A DNA stretch of 64,000 bases from an uncultured Oscillospiraceae bacterium (GCA_910585735.1 CAJUEU010000006.1:1-64000), one strand, 5' to 3'. Shown: positions 17,005-25,717, counted from the stretch's first letter. Program-made: numbers and translations. The notes: generated from the sequence alone by a model not told the origin.

Positions 17005-18990
17005 TTAGGCCGTCCCTTCCGCCGAAGTATCGGCGGCAAAGCTGTCCGCGTCCCGCAGAAGGTCATAGACCGTGCTGCCGATGGACCCGCAGACCGAGTA
17101 AATGCCCCGGCCGTCCCTGGCGGCGCTGGCGCCCGAAGTGAGGACCACCACCCCATCCCCCGTGTCCGGGTCGTAGGAGAGGAAATTGTAGACCCCAAAG
17201 GCGCTCCCCGTGTGATAGTAGAGCTTATCCCTGCCATAGAGGCCGTTCTGATACCGCAGGGGATGGCACTGGTAGTATTCCCCATCGGAAATATAGCCCA
17301 AGGGAGATTCCATATATTCTACCGCCCGCCGACTGAGCAGGGGGACCCCCTGAAATTCGCCGTCGTTGGCCAGCAGGGCCACCAGAGCGGCCTGGTCCTT
17401 GGCGCTGGCGGTAAATCCCCCGGCGAAAAACGCTCCATTGGCTCCCGGGGATCCGGGAGCCACATTGCCCCGGGCGGTAGCCAGGTCCCGCCCCACCGAG
17501 CCGCCGTACTGGTAGAGGGTGGTGTGGAGGTCAGACGCCTTGATCTCCCCCGAAAAGTAGGAAACATCCAGCCCCATGACGGAAAAGATGGGAGCCATGA
17601 CCTGGTTCAGGTTCTTGTTGGCCGCCAGCTCCAGGGTCATGCCCAGCACCCCAAACGCGTAGTTGTTGTAGCCATAGGAGGAGAGGGCCCCCGGCTTCAT
17701 ATAGGAGTACCCCCCGGCGCTGGTAAGGTTGCTTCGCACCGCCGCCTTTCGCAGAGAGGCGTTTTCAAACATGCCGATGGAAGAGGTGTGGGACAGGATG
17801 GCGTCTATCGTCACAGGCGTATCCTTGTAATAGGGGTTGCGCATGGTGGCGTTCCAGTAGGTCCCAATGGACTCCTCCAGGTCGACGACCCCCTGGTCCC
17901 AGAGGGCCATAGCGGCCAGGGCCACGTCCACCTTGGAGATGGAGGCCACCCGGAGCTTGTGGTCCACCGTCATGGGGGCGGTCCTTTGGGTGGCCCAGCC
18001 GGTGGCAAAGGAATCCATGACCGCCCCGTTGTGGATCACGGCCACCTGCATCCCCACCGCGCCGTATCTCTTTGCGGTGGCCTCCACCTCAGCCTGAAGC
18101 TGGGTACGGATCTCGTCGGTAAAGCGGTATTCCCGGGCGGAAAGGCTGTCCGTAATGGCCCGGGCCAGCTCGTCCCCCTCACGGTAAGCCGTGAGGGCGG
18201 TGAGCATTTGGGCCATCTGGCCCCGGGTCACCGAAAGCTCAGGGTAGATGGTATCCGATACCATACCGGCAAACAGCCGGTTCTCCAAGGCCCAGGCCAT
18301 GCTCTCCCGTGCGTAGTCGGAGACCTGGTTTCCGTCAGTAAATTCCGAAAGGAACTGTTCCTTGTTCATCTCCCGGGGAGCCCCGGCCATGCGGTAGAGA
18401 AGGGCGGAGAGTTGGGTCCGGGTCACCGGGAGATAGGGGCGGAAGGTGCCGTCCTCATAGCCGGTGGCGATGCCGGTCTTGGCGGCCCAGGCCGCCGCCG
18501 GAGCAAACCAGTCCTCGGCAGACACATCGGAGAATGCCCGGTCGGGAGGAGCCTCCTCCCCGCTCATACGGTAAAGCACGGTGACCGCCATGGCTCTTGT
18601 CACCAGGACCTCCGGGCCAAAGAGCCCGTCCTCGATCCCCTGGAGAAGCCCCAGGTGGGCGGCATAGGAAATGCAGTCGGCCTCCGGGGTACCCGGAGTC
18701 ACGTCAGGGAAGGTAATGGCCCGAAGGGTCTCCAGCGGGGACCGGGGCTCTTCCGGCTCCGACTCGGCAGCCCCGGAAGCTTGGGGAGGAGCATGCTCCT
18801 CCCCCGGTGGGGCGGTCTCCCCGGAGGCAGGGTCACTGTTCTTGGGCGAAGGGAGGGTCTCCTGCGCCTGAAAGGGCAGATAAGGCTCCTCCGCATTCTC
18901 CTCTACAGAAGAGGCGGGGGCGGCAGCCAGCAGAGAGAGACAGCAAACCAGCAGGCAGGAGCCTAAAAATGTGGAGGCCGACAGCTTCAT
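17005..18990 (-). CDS. Secreted SLH-domain serine hydrolase (beta-lactamase/class C fold)
   Basis: 661 residues. A signal peptide (about residues 1-28) is followed by a Pro/Glu-rich spacer, three SLH repeats (about residues 90-270, with FSDVSAEDWFAPAAAWAAKT and TRTQLSALLYRMAG) and a C-terminal class C beta-lactamase/esterase/DD-peptidase domain. Active-site motifs are intact: S350-x-x-K353 (ASISK), Y441-x-N443 and H593-T594-G595 in place of KTG. HTG instead of KTG is common in the EstB/peptidase branch and argues against a true beta-lactamase. The SLH repeats would anchor it to the wall, so a cell-wall or peptide substrate is likely (inference). Confidence 0.9.
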   Translation of the reverse strand: MKLSASTFLGSCLLVCCLSLLAAAPASSVEENAEEPYLPFQAQETLPSPKNSDPASGETAPPGEEHAPPQASGAAESEPEEPRSPLETLRAITFPDVTPGTPEADCISYAAHLGLLQGIEDGLFGPEVLVTRAMAVTVLYRMSGEEAPPDRAFSDVSAEDWFAPAAAWAAKTGIATGYEDGTFRPYLPVTRTQLSALLYRMAGAPREMNKEQFLSEFTDGNQVSDYARESMAWALENRLFAGMVSDTIYPELSVTRGQMAQMLTALTAYREGDELARAITDSLSAREYRFTDEIRTQLQAEVEATAKRYGAVGMQVAVIHNGAVMDSFATGWATQRTAPMTVDHKLRVASISKVDVALAAMALWDQGVVDLEESIGTYWNATMRNPYYKDTPVTIDAILSHTSSIGMFENASLRKAAVRSNLTSAGGYSYMKPGALSSYGYNNYAFGVLGMTLELAANKNLNQVMAPIFSVMGLDVSYFSGEIKASDLHTTLYQYGGSVGRDLATARGNVAPGSPGANGAFFAGGFTASAKDQAALVALLANDGEFQGVPLLSRRAVEYMESPLGYISDGEYYQCHPLRYQNGLYGRDKLYYHTGSAFGVYNFLSYDPDTGDGVVVLTSGASAARDGRGIYSVCGSIGSTVYDLLRDADSFAADTSAEGTA

Positions 18991-19033
18991 TTTCCAGTCA
19001 CCCCTTTCCCGTAAGAATTCAGTATCTTTATTT

Positions 19034-19062
19034 ATTATACAAAAAGGCCCCAGTCATGTCAA
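19034..19062 (-). promoter_or_regulatory. Perfect-consensus promoter of the SLH hydrolase
   Basis: Minus strand TTGACA (19062-19057), 17 nt, TATAAT (19039-19034), 44 nt before the ATG at 18990. Confidence 0.9.
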
Positions 19063-19106
19063 CGTGAGGCGCCAGGGGATCTTTCCGAAAAAGAGCCAAT
19101 TTTTGA

Positions 19107-19149
19107 AAAACGGTTTGTATTTTCCTTTTCAGAAAATACAAACCGTTTT
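19107..19149 (-). terminator. Intrinsic terminator of the gene at 19163
   Basis: AAAACGGTTTGTATTTTC / GAAAATACAAACCGTTTT, 18-bp stem, T run on the minus strand. Confidence 0.85.
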
Positions 19150-19162
19150 GAATTTTGCCCTT

Positions 19163-19801
19163 TTACATTTGCTCCAGCCACTCCCGGAGCCGTCCGGCCA
19201 GGTCCTGGTTTTCAGCGGCCAGCTCCCGGTAAAGCTCCATGAGGCAGGGATCCTGGGAGGCCGCCGCCGCGGTAAGGCAAAGCAGGGCGGTCTGCTGCTC
19301 GGCCCGGTAGCGGTCCCGAAGGGCCAGGTGAAGGGAAGGAAACCTGGGGAGTGGACCGGCCTTCATCTCGCAGTGCTCCCCGGAGATCAGGAAGTGGGCG
19401 GTGGCCAGCCGGCGGGCCTGCCGCTCCTTGGCGGCCATCAGGTCAGAAAACAGCGGCTCCCTGCCGCGGCCGGCCTGCCGGACGGGCCGGGTAAGGCCCC
19501 GGTAGACCCGGCGGGACTCCCAGGTCAGGTCCAGCAGCCGTTCCAGGGTGGGAAGCTCCCTGGCGCTGGCGTCACCCAGGCAGAGGGTGGGCGTGGGCAA
19601 GGTGGGGGCAGGCCGCGCGGGCAGAGGAGCCGGGACGGCGGGAGCGGGAACAGGCTGGGGCGGCAGGGTGGACGCTTTGACTGCCTCCGCCTGGGGCTCC
19701 TCCAGCGTGAAAGGGCAGTCCATTCGGTCCTGGGGCATGACCCGCTGCCAGACCCGGCGGAAGGATGCCTGGTCCAGGGCGGGCGTCTGGGGTTCGTTCA
19801 T
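19163..19801 (-). CDS. Hypothetical protein, Pro/Ala linker and ferritin-like helical C-terminus
   Basis: 212 residues, no signal peptide and no membrane segment. The N-terminal 45 residues are acidic, followed by a Pro-Ala linker (PPQPVPAPAVPAPLPARPAP) of about 35 residues. The C-terminal 130 residues look all-helical, with ARRLATAHFLISGEHCEMKAG and RDRYRAEQQTALLCLTAAA spaced like helices of a ferritin/rubrerythrin-type bundle. The metal-ligand pattern is not clear. ATG 19801 lies 7 nt after AAAGGAGG; the ATG two codons upstream sits inside the spacer. Confidence 0.65.
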   Translation of the reverse strand: MNEPQTPALDQASFRRVWQRVMPQDRMDCPFTLEEPQAEAVKASTLPPQPVPAPAVPAPLPARPAPTLPTPTLCLGDASARELPTLERLLDLTWESRRVYRGLTRPVRQAGRGREPLFSDLMAAKERQARRLATAHFLISGEHCEMKAGPLPRFPSLHLALRDRYRAEQQTALLCLTAAAASQDPCLMELYRELAAENQDLAGRLREWLEQM

Positions 19802-19965
19802 AACCATACCTCCTTTGCCGTCATTCTATGCCGGGAAAGAAAAAACCGTGCCTTTTAACGGCCTTCTCTCCATTTGCCCCTGGCGGAGGCTGTTTTTCGC
19901 CCGCCCTTTTTCTTTCCCGTCGCCGCCTCCCGCTCCCGGAGGAGGCCGCTGACCATTGGCCGTCT

Positions 19966-20148
19966 CTACGCTGTCCCCTCCTTCCGCTGGACATATCGGA
20001 AACAGGCCGGGGTCTTGACGGTCTTGTACCGGGCCCGGGGGTCTCCGCAGTGGCCCACACCAAGGGGTATATACTTGGTGCTGCTCCGCCGGACATAGTG
20101 CCGGTAAAAGTGTTGGCAGGTCTCGCAGGTCTTTTCTTGCTCTTCCAT
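19966..20148 (-). CDS. Small four-cysteine protein, probable zinc binder
   Basis: 60 residues, rich in Arg/Lys. It begins MEEQEKTCETCQHFYRHYVR; the two N-terminal cysteines (CETC) and two later ones (GHCGDPR, ACFRY) can make one Cys4 zinc site. Start ATG 20148 has GGAGGAGGTGATACCA. It is divergent from the ribbon-helix-helix gene across a 143-nt AT-rich region of GATATC repeats. Function unknown; a nucleic-acid or protein-binding ribbon is plausible. Confidence 0.65.
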   Translation of the reverse strand: MEEQEKTCETCQHFYRHYVRRSSTKYIPLGVGHCGDPRARYKTVKTPACFRYVQRKEGTA

Positions 20149-20170
20149 TGGTATCACCTCCTCCAGCAAT

Positions 20171-20266
20171 AAGATATCATATAGATATCTTATTGTCAAC
20201 ATCTTTTAGAAGTCTTTTAGACTCGTTGAAAAAGCGGCATCACTATGATATTATTTTGATATCAAA
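20171..20266. promoter_or_regulatory. Divergent control region with GATATC palindromes
   Basis: Inverted repeat AAGATATC-N5-GATATCTT (20171-20191), direct repeat TCTTTTAGA at 20202-20210 and 20213-20221 (one helical turn apart), and a 12-bp palindrome TTTGATATCAAA (20255-20266). The sites lie between the small zinc-type gene and a ribbon-helix-helix gene, so they are candidate operators of the latter. Confidence 0.55.
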
Positions 20267-20291
20267 TAGAATCTTTTTGGGGGATGATTTT

Positions 20292-20483
20292 TTGGGCAAA
20301 CAACAGACTCCGTATCCACTGCGCATGGCTCCGGAAGTAATGGCAAAACTAAAAGTGGTGGCTAAAAGCCACGGCCGCTCTGTCAATAAGGAAATCGAGA
20401 TCATGGCCCAAGAGAATGTTGCCGCATACGAGGAAAAGAACGGCCCCATCATCGTGGAGGTCTCCCAAAGTGACCAAAACTGA
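20292..20483 (+). CDS. Arc-type ribbon-helix-helix DNA-binding protein
   Basis: 63 residues. The pattern PYPLRMAPEVMAKLKVVAKS, then GRSVNKEIEIMAQENV is that of Arc/MetJ-like ribbon-helix-helix proteins, with the strand that reads DNA at TPYPLRM. A TTG start at 20292 is chosen: GGGGGATG lies at the right distance and it keeps the DNA-reading strand, which an ATG at 20325 would remove. It overlaps the next gene by 14 nt. Probably an autoregulator of the divergent region upstream, acting as a dimer on the GATATC palindromes (inference). Confidence 0.72.
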   Translation: MGKQQTPYPLRMAPEVMAKLKVVAKSHGRSVNKEIEIMAQENVAAYEEKNGPIIVEVSQSDQN

Positions 20484-21252
20484 ACTTTTAGACCGGGTCT
20501 CCCGGTCTTCTGAGGAGCGTCAGCTCTTTTCCCGGGTGCTGGATAAGCTCGACCAGGCCGCCCGGGGCGCTCCGGCCCACACCCCCTTTCTCTCCCAGTC
20601 CCAGCAGGAGGCCGTCAAACGGCTTTTGAACGCCGCCGGACACCCCCGGCACCTCTTCGCCGGGGGCTTTCCGGGCTCCGAGCGGCAGGTCTGCGCCCTC
20701 CTTCCCGACTGGCAGGAGGAGGACCATTGGGAGCCCCCATACGCCGCCCTCCGCTGCTCCTGGCAGTCGGGAGAAAAACTCACCCACCGGGATTTCCTGG
20801 GCTCCATCCTGGGTCAGGGCATCGACCGGGAGAAGGTGGGGGACCTTTTGGTGGGAGAAAGCTTCTGCGACATTCTTGTCATGGAGGAGCTGAAGCCCTA
20901 TCTGCTCCAGAGCTTTGATTCGGCGGGCCGTACCCGCCTCAGGGTGGCGGAGCTTCCCCTGGAGGCCGTCCAGCCCCCGGAAAAGCAGGTGAAGGTCATC
21001 CATGACACGGTGAACTCCCTGCGGCTGGACGCGGTGATGGCCACCGGCTTTTCCCTCTCCCGGGGAAAGGCTGCCGACGTCATCTCGGCGGGGCGGGTGG
21101 AGGTGAACCACGCCCTCTGCCTCAAGTCTGACCGCACCGTGACCCAGGGGGACGTGCTCACCTGCCGGGGGCTTGGGAAATGTGTTTTGACCGAGGTCAA
21201 CGGCCTTTCCAAAAAGGGCCGTGTCATGATCGTAATGGAACGGTATTTGTGA
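20470..21252 (+). CDS. ylmH: YlmH-like S4-domain RNA-binding protein
   Basis: 260 residues. The central YlmH domain (FAGGFPGSERQVCALLPDW ... LTHRDFLGSILGQGIDREKVGD) is followed by a C-terminal S4 domain (about residues 185-245: RLDAVMATGFSLSRGKAADV). YlmH relatives bind ribosomes and help rescue stalled nascent chains. In most Firmicutes ylmH lies in the sepF-ylmG-divIVA division cluster; here it does not. The GTG at 20470 lies inside the end of the ribbon-helix-helix gene with GGAGGTCTCCCAAA before it, so translation is coupled to that gene. Confidence 0.88.
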   Translation: MTKTELLDRVSRSSEERQLFSRVLDKLDQAARGAPAHTPFLSQSQQEAVKRLLNAAGHPRHLFAGGFPGSERQVCALLPDWQEEDHWEPPYAALRCSWQSGEKLTHRDFLGSILGQGIDREKVGDLLVGESFCDILVMEELKPYLLQSFDSAGRTRLRVAELPLEAVQPPEKQVKVIHDTVNSLRLDAVMATGFSLSRGKAADVISAGRVEVNHALCLKSDRTVTQGDVLTCRGLGKCVLTEVNGLSKKGRVMIVMERYL

Positions 21253-21267
21253 AAGGAGAGCTGCGCT

Positions 21268-21477
21268 GTGATCACAGATGAGAAGGTAGCCCGGATCAAC
21301 GAATTGGCCCGAAAGGCCCGGACCCCGGAGGGCCTTACTGAGGCAGAGCAGGCCGAGCAGGCCGCCCTCCGCCGGGAGTACGTGGACGCGGTGAAGGCCA
21401 GCTTGCAAAGCCAGCTGGACCACACCACCGTCATTGAGCCCGACGGGACAAAGCGTAAATTAAAGCCCAAGGACTGA
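21268..21477 (+). CDS. DUF896 (YnzC-like) small protein
   Basis: 69 residues. RINELARKART, then GLTEAEQAEQAALRREYVDA and a short basic tail match the DUF896/YnzC helical-hairpin family. GTG start at 21268 with AAAGGAGAGCTGCGCT upstream, 15 nt after the ylmH stop, so likely in the same operon. Function of the family is not settled; a YnzC relative is linked to the SOS response in Bacillus. Confidence 0.85.
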   Translation: MITDEKVARINELARKARTPEGLTEAEQAEQAALRREYVDAVKASLQSQLDHTTVIEPDGTKRKLKPKD

Positions 21478-21505
21478 AAACCCTTTCCACGGGGAGGTGA
21501 GCGGC

Positions 21506-21976
21506 GTGGACCCTGAATACAACCTGCCGGAGCGGGAAGACGACATGCCCCCCATTGACGATGAGCTGCGGGAGGCCATGGAAGACCTGGTTCGGAAGCT
21601 GGAAAAGTTCGACAGACTCCAAAAGCTGCTGGCCCTTCTCTCAACGGTGTGCTTTTGGAATATTGTCGGCATTGCAGCGCTTTTTGCCAATGTCTTGGTT
21701 GCAATGTTTTTGGGAAACCATCTTTCAGATAAGGCAGGAGACCTTATTCACAGAGCCTACCCCTGGATCCAAAGCATTCCTTTTTTGTATGGAAGCGGTG
21801 GAAGAGGCTACAACGGAATTACAGCGGGGACCCGAATTTGGGCTGAGGCCAAGAGAACGGGAGACCAACTGACTCTGAGACTGATGCGGCTTGCACAACC
21901 ATCGAGGATGATCGGGCGGTGCGCTATTGGTATGTTTGGTTACATAGCCGCCTGCTTCTGTTCGGCGGATTTATGA
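21506..21976 (+). CDS. Hypothetical protein, acidic N-terminus and one or two membrane helices
   Basis: 156 residues from GTG 21506 (GGGGAGGTGAGCGGC before it). Residues 1-45 are acidic and predicted coil (EDLVRKLEKFDRLQKLLAL), followed by a hydrophobic stretch (VCFWNIVGIAALFANVLVAM). Base composition drops in GC from about 21620 and the last 60 residues look poorly conserved. Another frame is open over 21780-21872 and reads MEAVEEATTELQRGPEFGLR, so a frameshift near 21785 in a decaying gene is possible. Lies 28 nt after the DUF896 gene. Confidence 0.45.
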   Translation: MDPEYNLPEREDDMPPIDDELREAMEDLVRKLEKFDRLQKLLALLSTVCFWNIVGIAALFANVLVAMFLGNHLSDKAGDLIHRAYPWIQSIPFLYGSGGRGYNGITAGTRIWAEAKRTGDQLTLRLMRLAQPSRMIGRCAIGMFGYIAACFCSADL

Positions 21977-22056
21977 AGGATTTTATGATATAGAGCAAAA
22001 CAAATTGGAATCAAGCCGTAAAAATCAACTTTTTGGAATCATGTTTTTGGATAAAA

Positions 22057-22088
22057 CCAGGGCGGGCCTCAATATGAGACCCGCCCTG
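22057..22088 (+). terminator. Hairpin ending the ylmH-DUF896 unit
   Basis: AGGGCGGG / CCCGCCCT with an internal CTCA/TGAG pairing; T-rich but no long T run after it. Confidence 0.6.
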
Positions 22089-22187
22089 CCTCCTGTTATG
22101 TGGTTTTGTCCCTCTATGGAAAATTTTTTGCTTTTCTGAAAAATCCCGGCCCGCTGAAACGTGTTATGGGTGAAAGGAGATGAGACC

Positions 22188-22670
22188 GTGACCGACTTCG
22201 ACTGGGAGCAGGAGCTGGGCCGGATCGTAGAGACCTACAGCCCCATGCTCCTTCGAGCCGCCCTTACCCGGACGGCCACCCCCGCCGACGCTGAGGACGC
22301 GGTCCAGGACGTATTTCTCCGGGTGCTGGCCAAACGCCCCTGTTTCCGGGACAGGGACCACGAAAAGGCCTGGCTGATCCGCTCCACCCTCAACCGGGCC
22401 TCCGACATCCGCCGCAGGAGACGTGACGACGCCCCTCTGGATGAGCTCACCGAGGCCGCCGCCCCCGAGACCGATTACGGCCCCCTTCTTTCCGCTGTCC
22501 GCTCCCTGCCCGAGGCGTACAGTGCCGTGATCCACCTTTATTATTACGAGGGCTATTCCATCAAAGAAATCGCCAGACTGCTGGCGCTGCCCGTCCCCAC
22601 CGTGGGGACCCGGCTGGCCCGTGGGCGGGAGCGCCTGCGGGACTTACTGAAGGAGGAAGATCTGCCATGA
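22188..22670 (+). CDS. ECF-type RNA polymerase sigma factor
   Basis: 160 residues. Region 2 (ADAEDAVQDVFLRVLAKRP, then EKAWLIRSTLNRASDIRRRR) and region 4 (LPEAYSAVIHLYYYEGYSIK, then EIARLLALPVPTVGTRLARG) are both clear, as in extracytoplasmic-function sigma factors. GTG 22188 is set by GAAAGGAGATGAGACC. Its stop overlaps the next ATG by 4 nt (ATGA), the classical arrangement of a sigma factor and its anti-sigma factor. The target promoters are not known. Confidence 0.93.
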   Translation: MTDFDWEQELGRIVETYSPMLLRAALTRTATPADAEDAVQDVFLRVLAKRPCFRDRDHEKAWLIRSTLNRASDIRRRRRDDAPLDELTEAAAPETDYGPLLSAVRSLPEAYSAVIHLYYYEGYSIKEIARLLALPVPTVGTRLARGRERLRDLLKEEDLP

Positions 22671-23611
22671 ACAAGGAAGCATACCGCGCGCAGGTGGACG
22701 CCGTCTCCTTCTCCCCTGATTTTCAGGACCGGACCATGGCACGCCTGAAAACACTGGCCCGGGAAAAGGAGAAGCAAACCATGAAAAAAGCGAATTGGAG
22801 AACTGGATTTGTTGCGGCCGCCGCGGCCGCTCTGCTGATCGTCAGCGCCTACGCCGCCGTCACTCTGTTGGGGCCCAAGGATGTGGCCCGGGAGGCGGGC
22901 AAGGAGACCCTGGCCGCCGCTTTTGAGAGCGAAAGCGCCATCGAGGTCAATGAAACCAAAACCGTGGGGGACTACAAGGTGACCCTTATGGGTCTGGTGA
23001 GCGGAGAGGGCTTGAACCGGGTGGAGAACCTTCCCAATGGGGTCACCCGGGATAAGACCTACGCCGTTCTGGCCTATACCCGCACCGACGGAACGGCCAT
23101 CACCGAAGATGTGCCCGACCTCACGGTCAGCCCCCTCGTCGAGGGCTACGCCCCTTGGGTGGTCAACGCCTGGACCCTGAGCGGCGGCACCAGCACCTTT
23201 GCCCAGGACGGGGTGCTCTACTACCTCTTCGAGTGTGACAATGTGGAGCCCTTTGCCGACCGCACCGTCTACCTGGCGGTCTACCCTGGCACCCATATCC
23301 CCCCCAGCACCGAGAACTTTGCCATCAGCGACGAGGGCCATATCTCGGTGGCGGATGGCTCGGAGGCCGTCCTGTTCACCCTGCCCCTGGCCCCGGCTAA
23401 GGCCGACCCCCAGAAGGTGGCCGGGATGGGCTTTGACACCTGGGAGCCGTTGGAGATGGCCCCCACTGGGGATGAGCCCTTCAACGGGGAGATTCGGCTC
23501 ACCCCGGAGGAACCCGTGGAGAACAGCTCTGACGCAGACGTCGAGGTGAAGGATTACACCCAGACCCAGCCCATCAGCTTGCCCTCCCCCGTCCCCTCCA
23601 CTCACCCCTGA
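22667..23611 (+). CDS. Probable membrane-bound anti-sigma factor (DUF4179-like)
   Basis: 314 residues. A cytoplasmic N-terminus of about 45 residues, one membrane helix (GFVAAAAAALLIVSAYAAVT) and a large extracytoplasmic domain rich in beta strands, ending in a Pro/Ser tail. The overlap with the sigma gene and the topology point to an anti-sigma factor that senses an outside signal. The short N-terminal domain starts MNKEAYRAQVDAVSFSPDFQ and would contact the sigma factor. No recognisable zinc (ZAS) motif is present. Confidence 0.8.
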   Translation: MNKEAYRAQVDAVSFSPDFQDRTMARLKTLAREKEKQTMKKANWRTGFVAAAAAALLIVSAYAAVTLLGPKDVAREAGKETLAAAFESESAIEVNETKTVGDYKVTLMGLVSGEGLNRVENLPNGVTRDKTYAVLAYTRTDGTAITEDVPDLTVSPLVEGYAPWVVNAWTLSGGTSTFAQDGVLYYLFECDNVEPFADRTVYLAVYPGTHIPPSTENFAISDEGHISVADGSEAVLFTLPLAPAKADPQKVAGMGFDTWEPLEMAPTGDEPFNGEIRLTPEEPVENSSDADVEVKDYTQTQPISLPSPVPSTHP

Positions 23612-23632
23612 GAGAACCCAAACGCACGAAAG

Positions 23633-23664
23633 CACGGCCCCGGTCAATGACCGGGGCCGTGTCC
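23633..23664 (+). terminator. Intrinsic hairpin between convergent genes
   Basis: GCACGGCCCCGGTC / GACCGGGGCCGTGTC, loop AAT; ends the sigma/anti-sigma operon and faces the DUF1294 gene. Confidence 0.75.
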
Positions 23665-23666
23665 TG

Positions 23667-23948
23667 TTATAAAAGCGCTATTCCATACTCCCACCCGAAC
23701 CACAAAAGCCCCAGTTGAAGGAGCAGCAGGGCGGGAAGGCCCCACGCAAACCGCTTGTGCAAGGTCTTGTGCCGGAAAACACGCATCCCCAGTATGGCCC
23801 CCGGGGTCCCTCCCAAAAATGCCACCAAGAACAGGGTCTTCTCCCGGATCCGCCACCGGCCCCGCTTGGCCCTGTGTTTGTCGATCCCCATGAGGGCAAA
23901 ATTCACCACGCTGGCCCCAAGGATCCAATAAAGCAGCGGCTTTTCCAT
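23667..23948 (-). CDS. DUF1294 membrane protein
   Basis: 93 residues with three membrane segments. The family core GIDKHRAKRGRWRIREKTLF and FLGGTPGAILGMRVFRHKT is unmistakable for DUF1294. ATG 23948 has CGGAGGTGTTTGA. Function of the family is unknown. Single gene, ending at the shared terminator. Confidence 0.88.
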   Translation of the reverse strand: MEKPLLYWILGASVVNFALMGIDKHRAKRGRWRIREKTLFLVAFLGGTPGAILGMRVFRHKTLHKRFAWGLPALLLLQLGLLWFGWEYGIALL

Positions 23949-24074
23949 TCAAACACCTCCGTTCTTCTTATTTATACCACAGAACCGGCCGAATGTCTTG
24001 CTTTTTCCGTCCTTGTCCGCTATAATAACCAAAGAACGCCTTTTGCCCGGAGGGGGACAGCAGGGGGGAAGCAT

Positions 24075-24503
24075 ATGATAACCGACTTTACCGACCGCCG
24101 TCCAGCGCTTTCCGCCCTGTTGATCGTGTTTCTTTTCACTGTGGTCCCCGGCGCTTTTCTCTTCCTTGGAGAACTGTTTGGAGACGGCGGGATCTCCACG
24201 AAAATCGTCTTTGTCTACGTGCTGGTCCTCCAGGTGATCCTCTGGTTCAAGCTCGACCGCCCCATCCTGGTCATGACCCCGTTTATCCTGTCCCTCCTGG
24301 GCTTTATTGTCAGCGAGGTCGTCTATACCGTCTCCCTGAGCAACGCACCCGTGGGAGCGGGCCCCAACTTTTCCGCCTTGTTGTTTTCCTCAGCCCTTGT
24401 CGTTCTTTTCGGCATTGTTGGGGTGGGCAGCGTCGGCGGCCTGCTGGTTTTCGGCGCCATCATTATCCTTAAAAAGCTCTGGGAGAGCATTGTCCGCCGA
24501 TAA
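24075..24503 (+). CDS. Small four-helix membrane protein, unknown
   Basis: 142 residues with four predicted membrane segments (roughly 13-32, 43-58, 65-88, 105-135) and short loops. ATG 24075 is preceded by AGGGGGGAAGC. An in-frame open stretch reaches upstream but has no better start. Family not recognised. It lies 60 nt before ychF and could share its messenger. Confidence 0.65.
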   Translation: MITDFTDRRPALSALLIVFLFTVVPGAFLFLGELFGDGGISTKIVFVYVLVLQVILWFKLDRPILVMTPFILSLLGFIVSEVVYTVSLSNAPVGAGPNFSALLFSSALVVLFGIVGVGSVGGLLVFGAIIILKKLWESIVRR

Positions 24504-24563
24504 CTAAGCGCCCGCTCGCCCCTTTGCGATTTTTACCATCTATATAAAAAAGGACGGATCGAT

Positions 24564-25673
24564 ATGAAATTAGGCATCGTCGGACTTCCAAATGTTGGAA
24601 AATCTACACTCTTTAACGCCATTACCAACGCCGGGGCGGAGAGCGCCAACTACCCCTTCTGCACCATCGACCCCAACGTGGGCGTGGTGGCTGTGCCGGA
24701 CCAGCGGCTGGACTGGCTCAGCGAGCTCTACCACCCCAAAAAGACCACCCCCGCCGTCATTGAGTTCGTGGACATCGCGGGCTTGGTGAAGGGAGCTTCC
24801 AAGGGCGCCGGTCTGGGCAACAAGTTCCTGGCCAACATCCGGGAGTGCTCGGCCATCGTCCATGTGGTGCGCTGCTTTGACGACGAGAACATCATGCACG
24901 TGGTGGAGAATACCTCCCTCAACGTGCCCGTGGACCCCATGGGGGACATTGCCGCCATCGACCTGGAGCTGATCCTGGCCGACGTGGAGATGGTGGACCG
25001 GCGGATCAAGAAGGCCGAGACCGCCGCCAAGGGGGACAAGAAATTTCTCAAGGAGGCCGAGCTCTTTACCCGGCTCAAGGACTGGCTCAACGACGGCAAC
25101 TCCGCCCGGAGCTTCGAGTGTGACGAGGACGAGCGGGAGGTCATCGCCACCAGTGAGCTTCTCTCCCTCAAGCCGGTGATCTACGCCGCCAACCTGGACG
25201 AGGACGGCTTCGCCGCCCCCGAGGGCGTGGCCTACTACCAGCAGGTCCGGGACCTGGCCGCCAAGGAGGAGGCACAAGTCATTCCCGTATGCGCCAAGCT
25301 GGAAGCCGAGATCGCCGAGCTGGACGGAGAGGAAAAGCAGATGTTCCTGGAGGACCTGGGGGTCCACGAGTCCGGCCTGGACCGGCTCATCAGGGCCAGC
25401 TACACCCTGCTGGGGCTCATCTCCTTCCTCACCTCCGGCGAGGACGAGTGCCGGGCCTGGACCATCACCAAGGGTACCAAGGCCCCCCAGGCCGCGGGCA
25501 AGATCCACACCGACTTCGAGCGGGGCTTTATCCGGGCCGAGGTGGTGGCCTTCGAGGACCTGAAAAACACCGGCTCCATGGCCGCCGCCAAGGAGAAGGG
25601 CCTGGTCCGCTCTGAAGGCAAGGAATATGTGATGAAGGATGGGGATATCGTCCTCTTTCGGTTCAACGTGTAA
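24564..25673 (+). CDS. ychF: Redox-regulated P-loop ATPase YchF/OLA1
   Basis: 369-residue cytoplasmic GTPase-fold protein that hydrolyses ATP and associates with ribosomes. G1 [14 protein letters not shown] at residues 6-19, G3 [18 protein letters not shown], and the Asn-Leu-Asp-Glu (ANLDE) segment that replaces NKxD and explains ATP preference. The C-terminal TGS domain ends with [13 protein letters not shown], as expected. Full length. ATG 24564 is close to the AAAAAAGGACGGATCGAT ribosome site. Confidence 0.97.
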   Translation: MKLGIVGLPNVGKSTLFNAITNAGAESANYPFCTIDPNVGVVAVPDQRLDWLSELYHPKKTTPAVIEFVDIAGLVKGASKGAGLGNKFLANIRECSAIVHVVRCFDDENIMHVVENTSLNVPVDPMGDIAAIDLELILADVEMVDRRIKKAETAAKGDKKFLKEAELFTRLKDWLNDGNSARSFECDEDEREVIATSELLSLKPVIYAANLDEDGFAAPEGVAYYQQVRDLAAKEEAQVIPVCAKLEAEIAELDGEEKQMFLEDLGVHESGLDRLIRASYTLLGLISFLTSGEDECRAWTITKGTKAPQAAGKIHTDFERGFIRAEVVAFEDLKNTGSMAAAKEKGLVRSEGKEYVMKDGDIVLFRFNV

Positions 25674-25717
25674 GCCCGGACGACAAGGTGCGAAGCCTGT
25701 AAACCAACACCGAACAT

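Noticed and set aside
17005..18990. Antibiotic-resistance beta-lactamase
   Set aside because: HTG replaces KTG and the protein is wall-anchored by SLH repeats; an esterase or peptidase is more likely.
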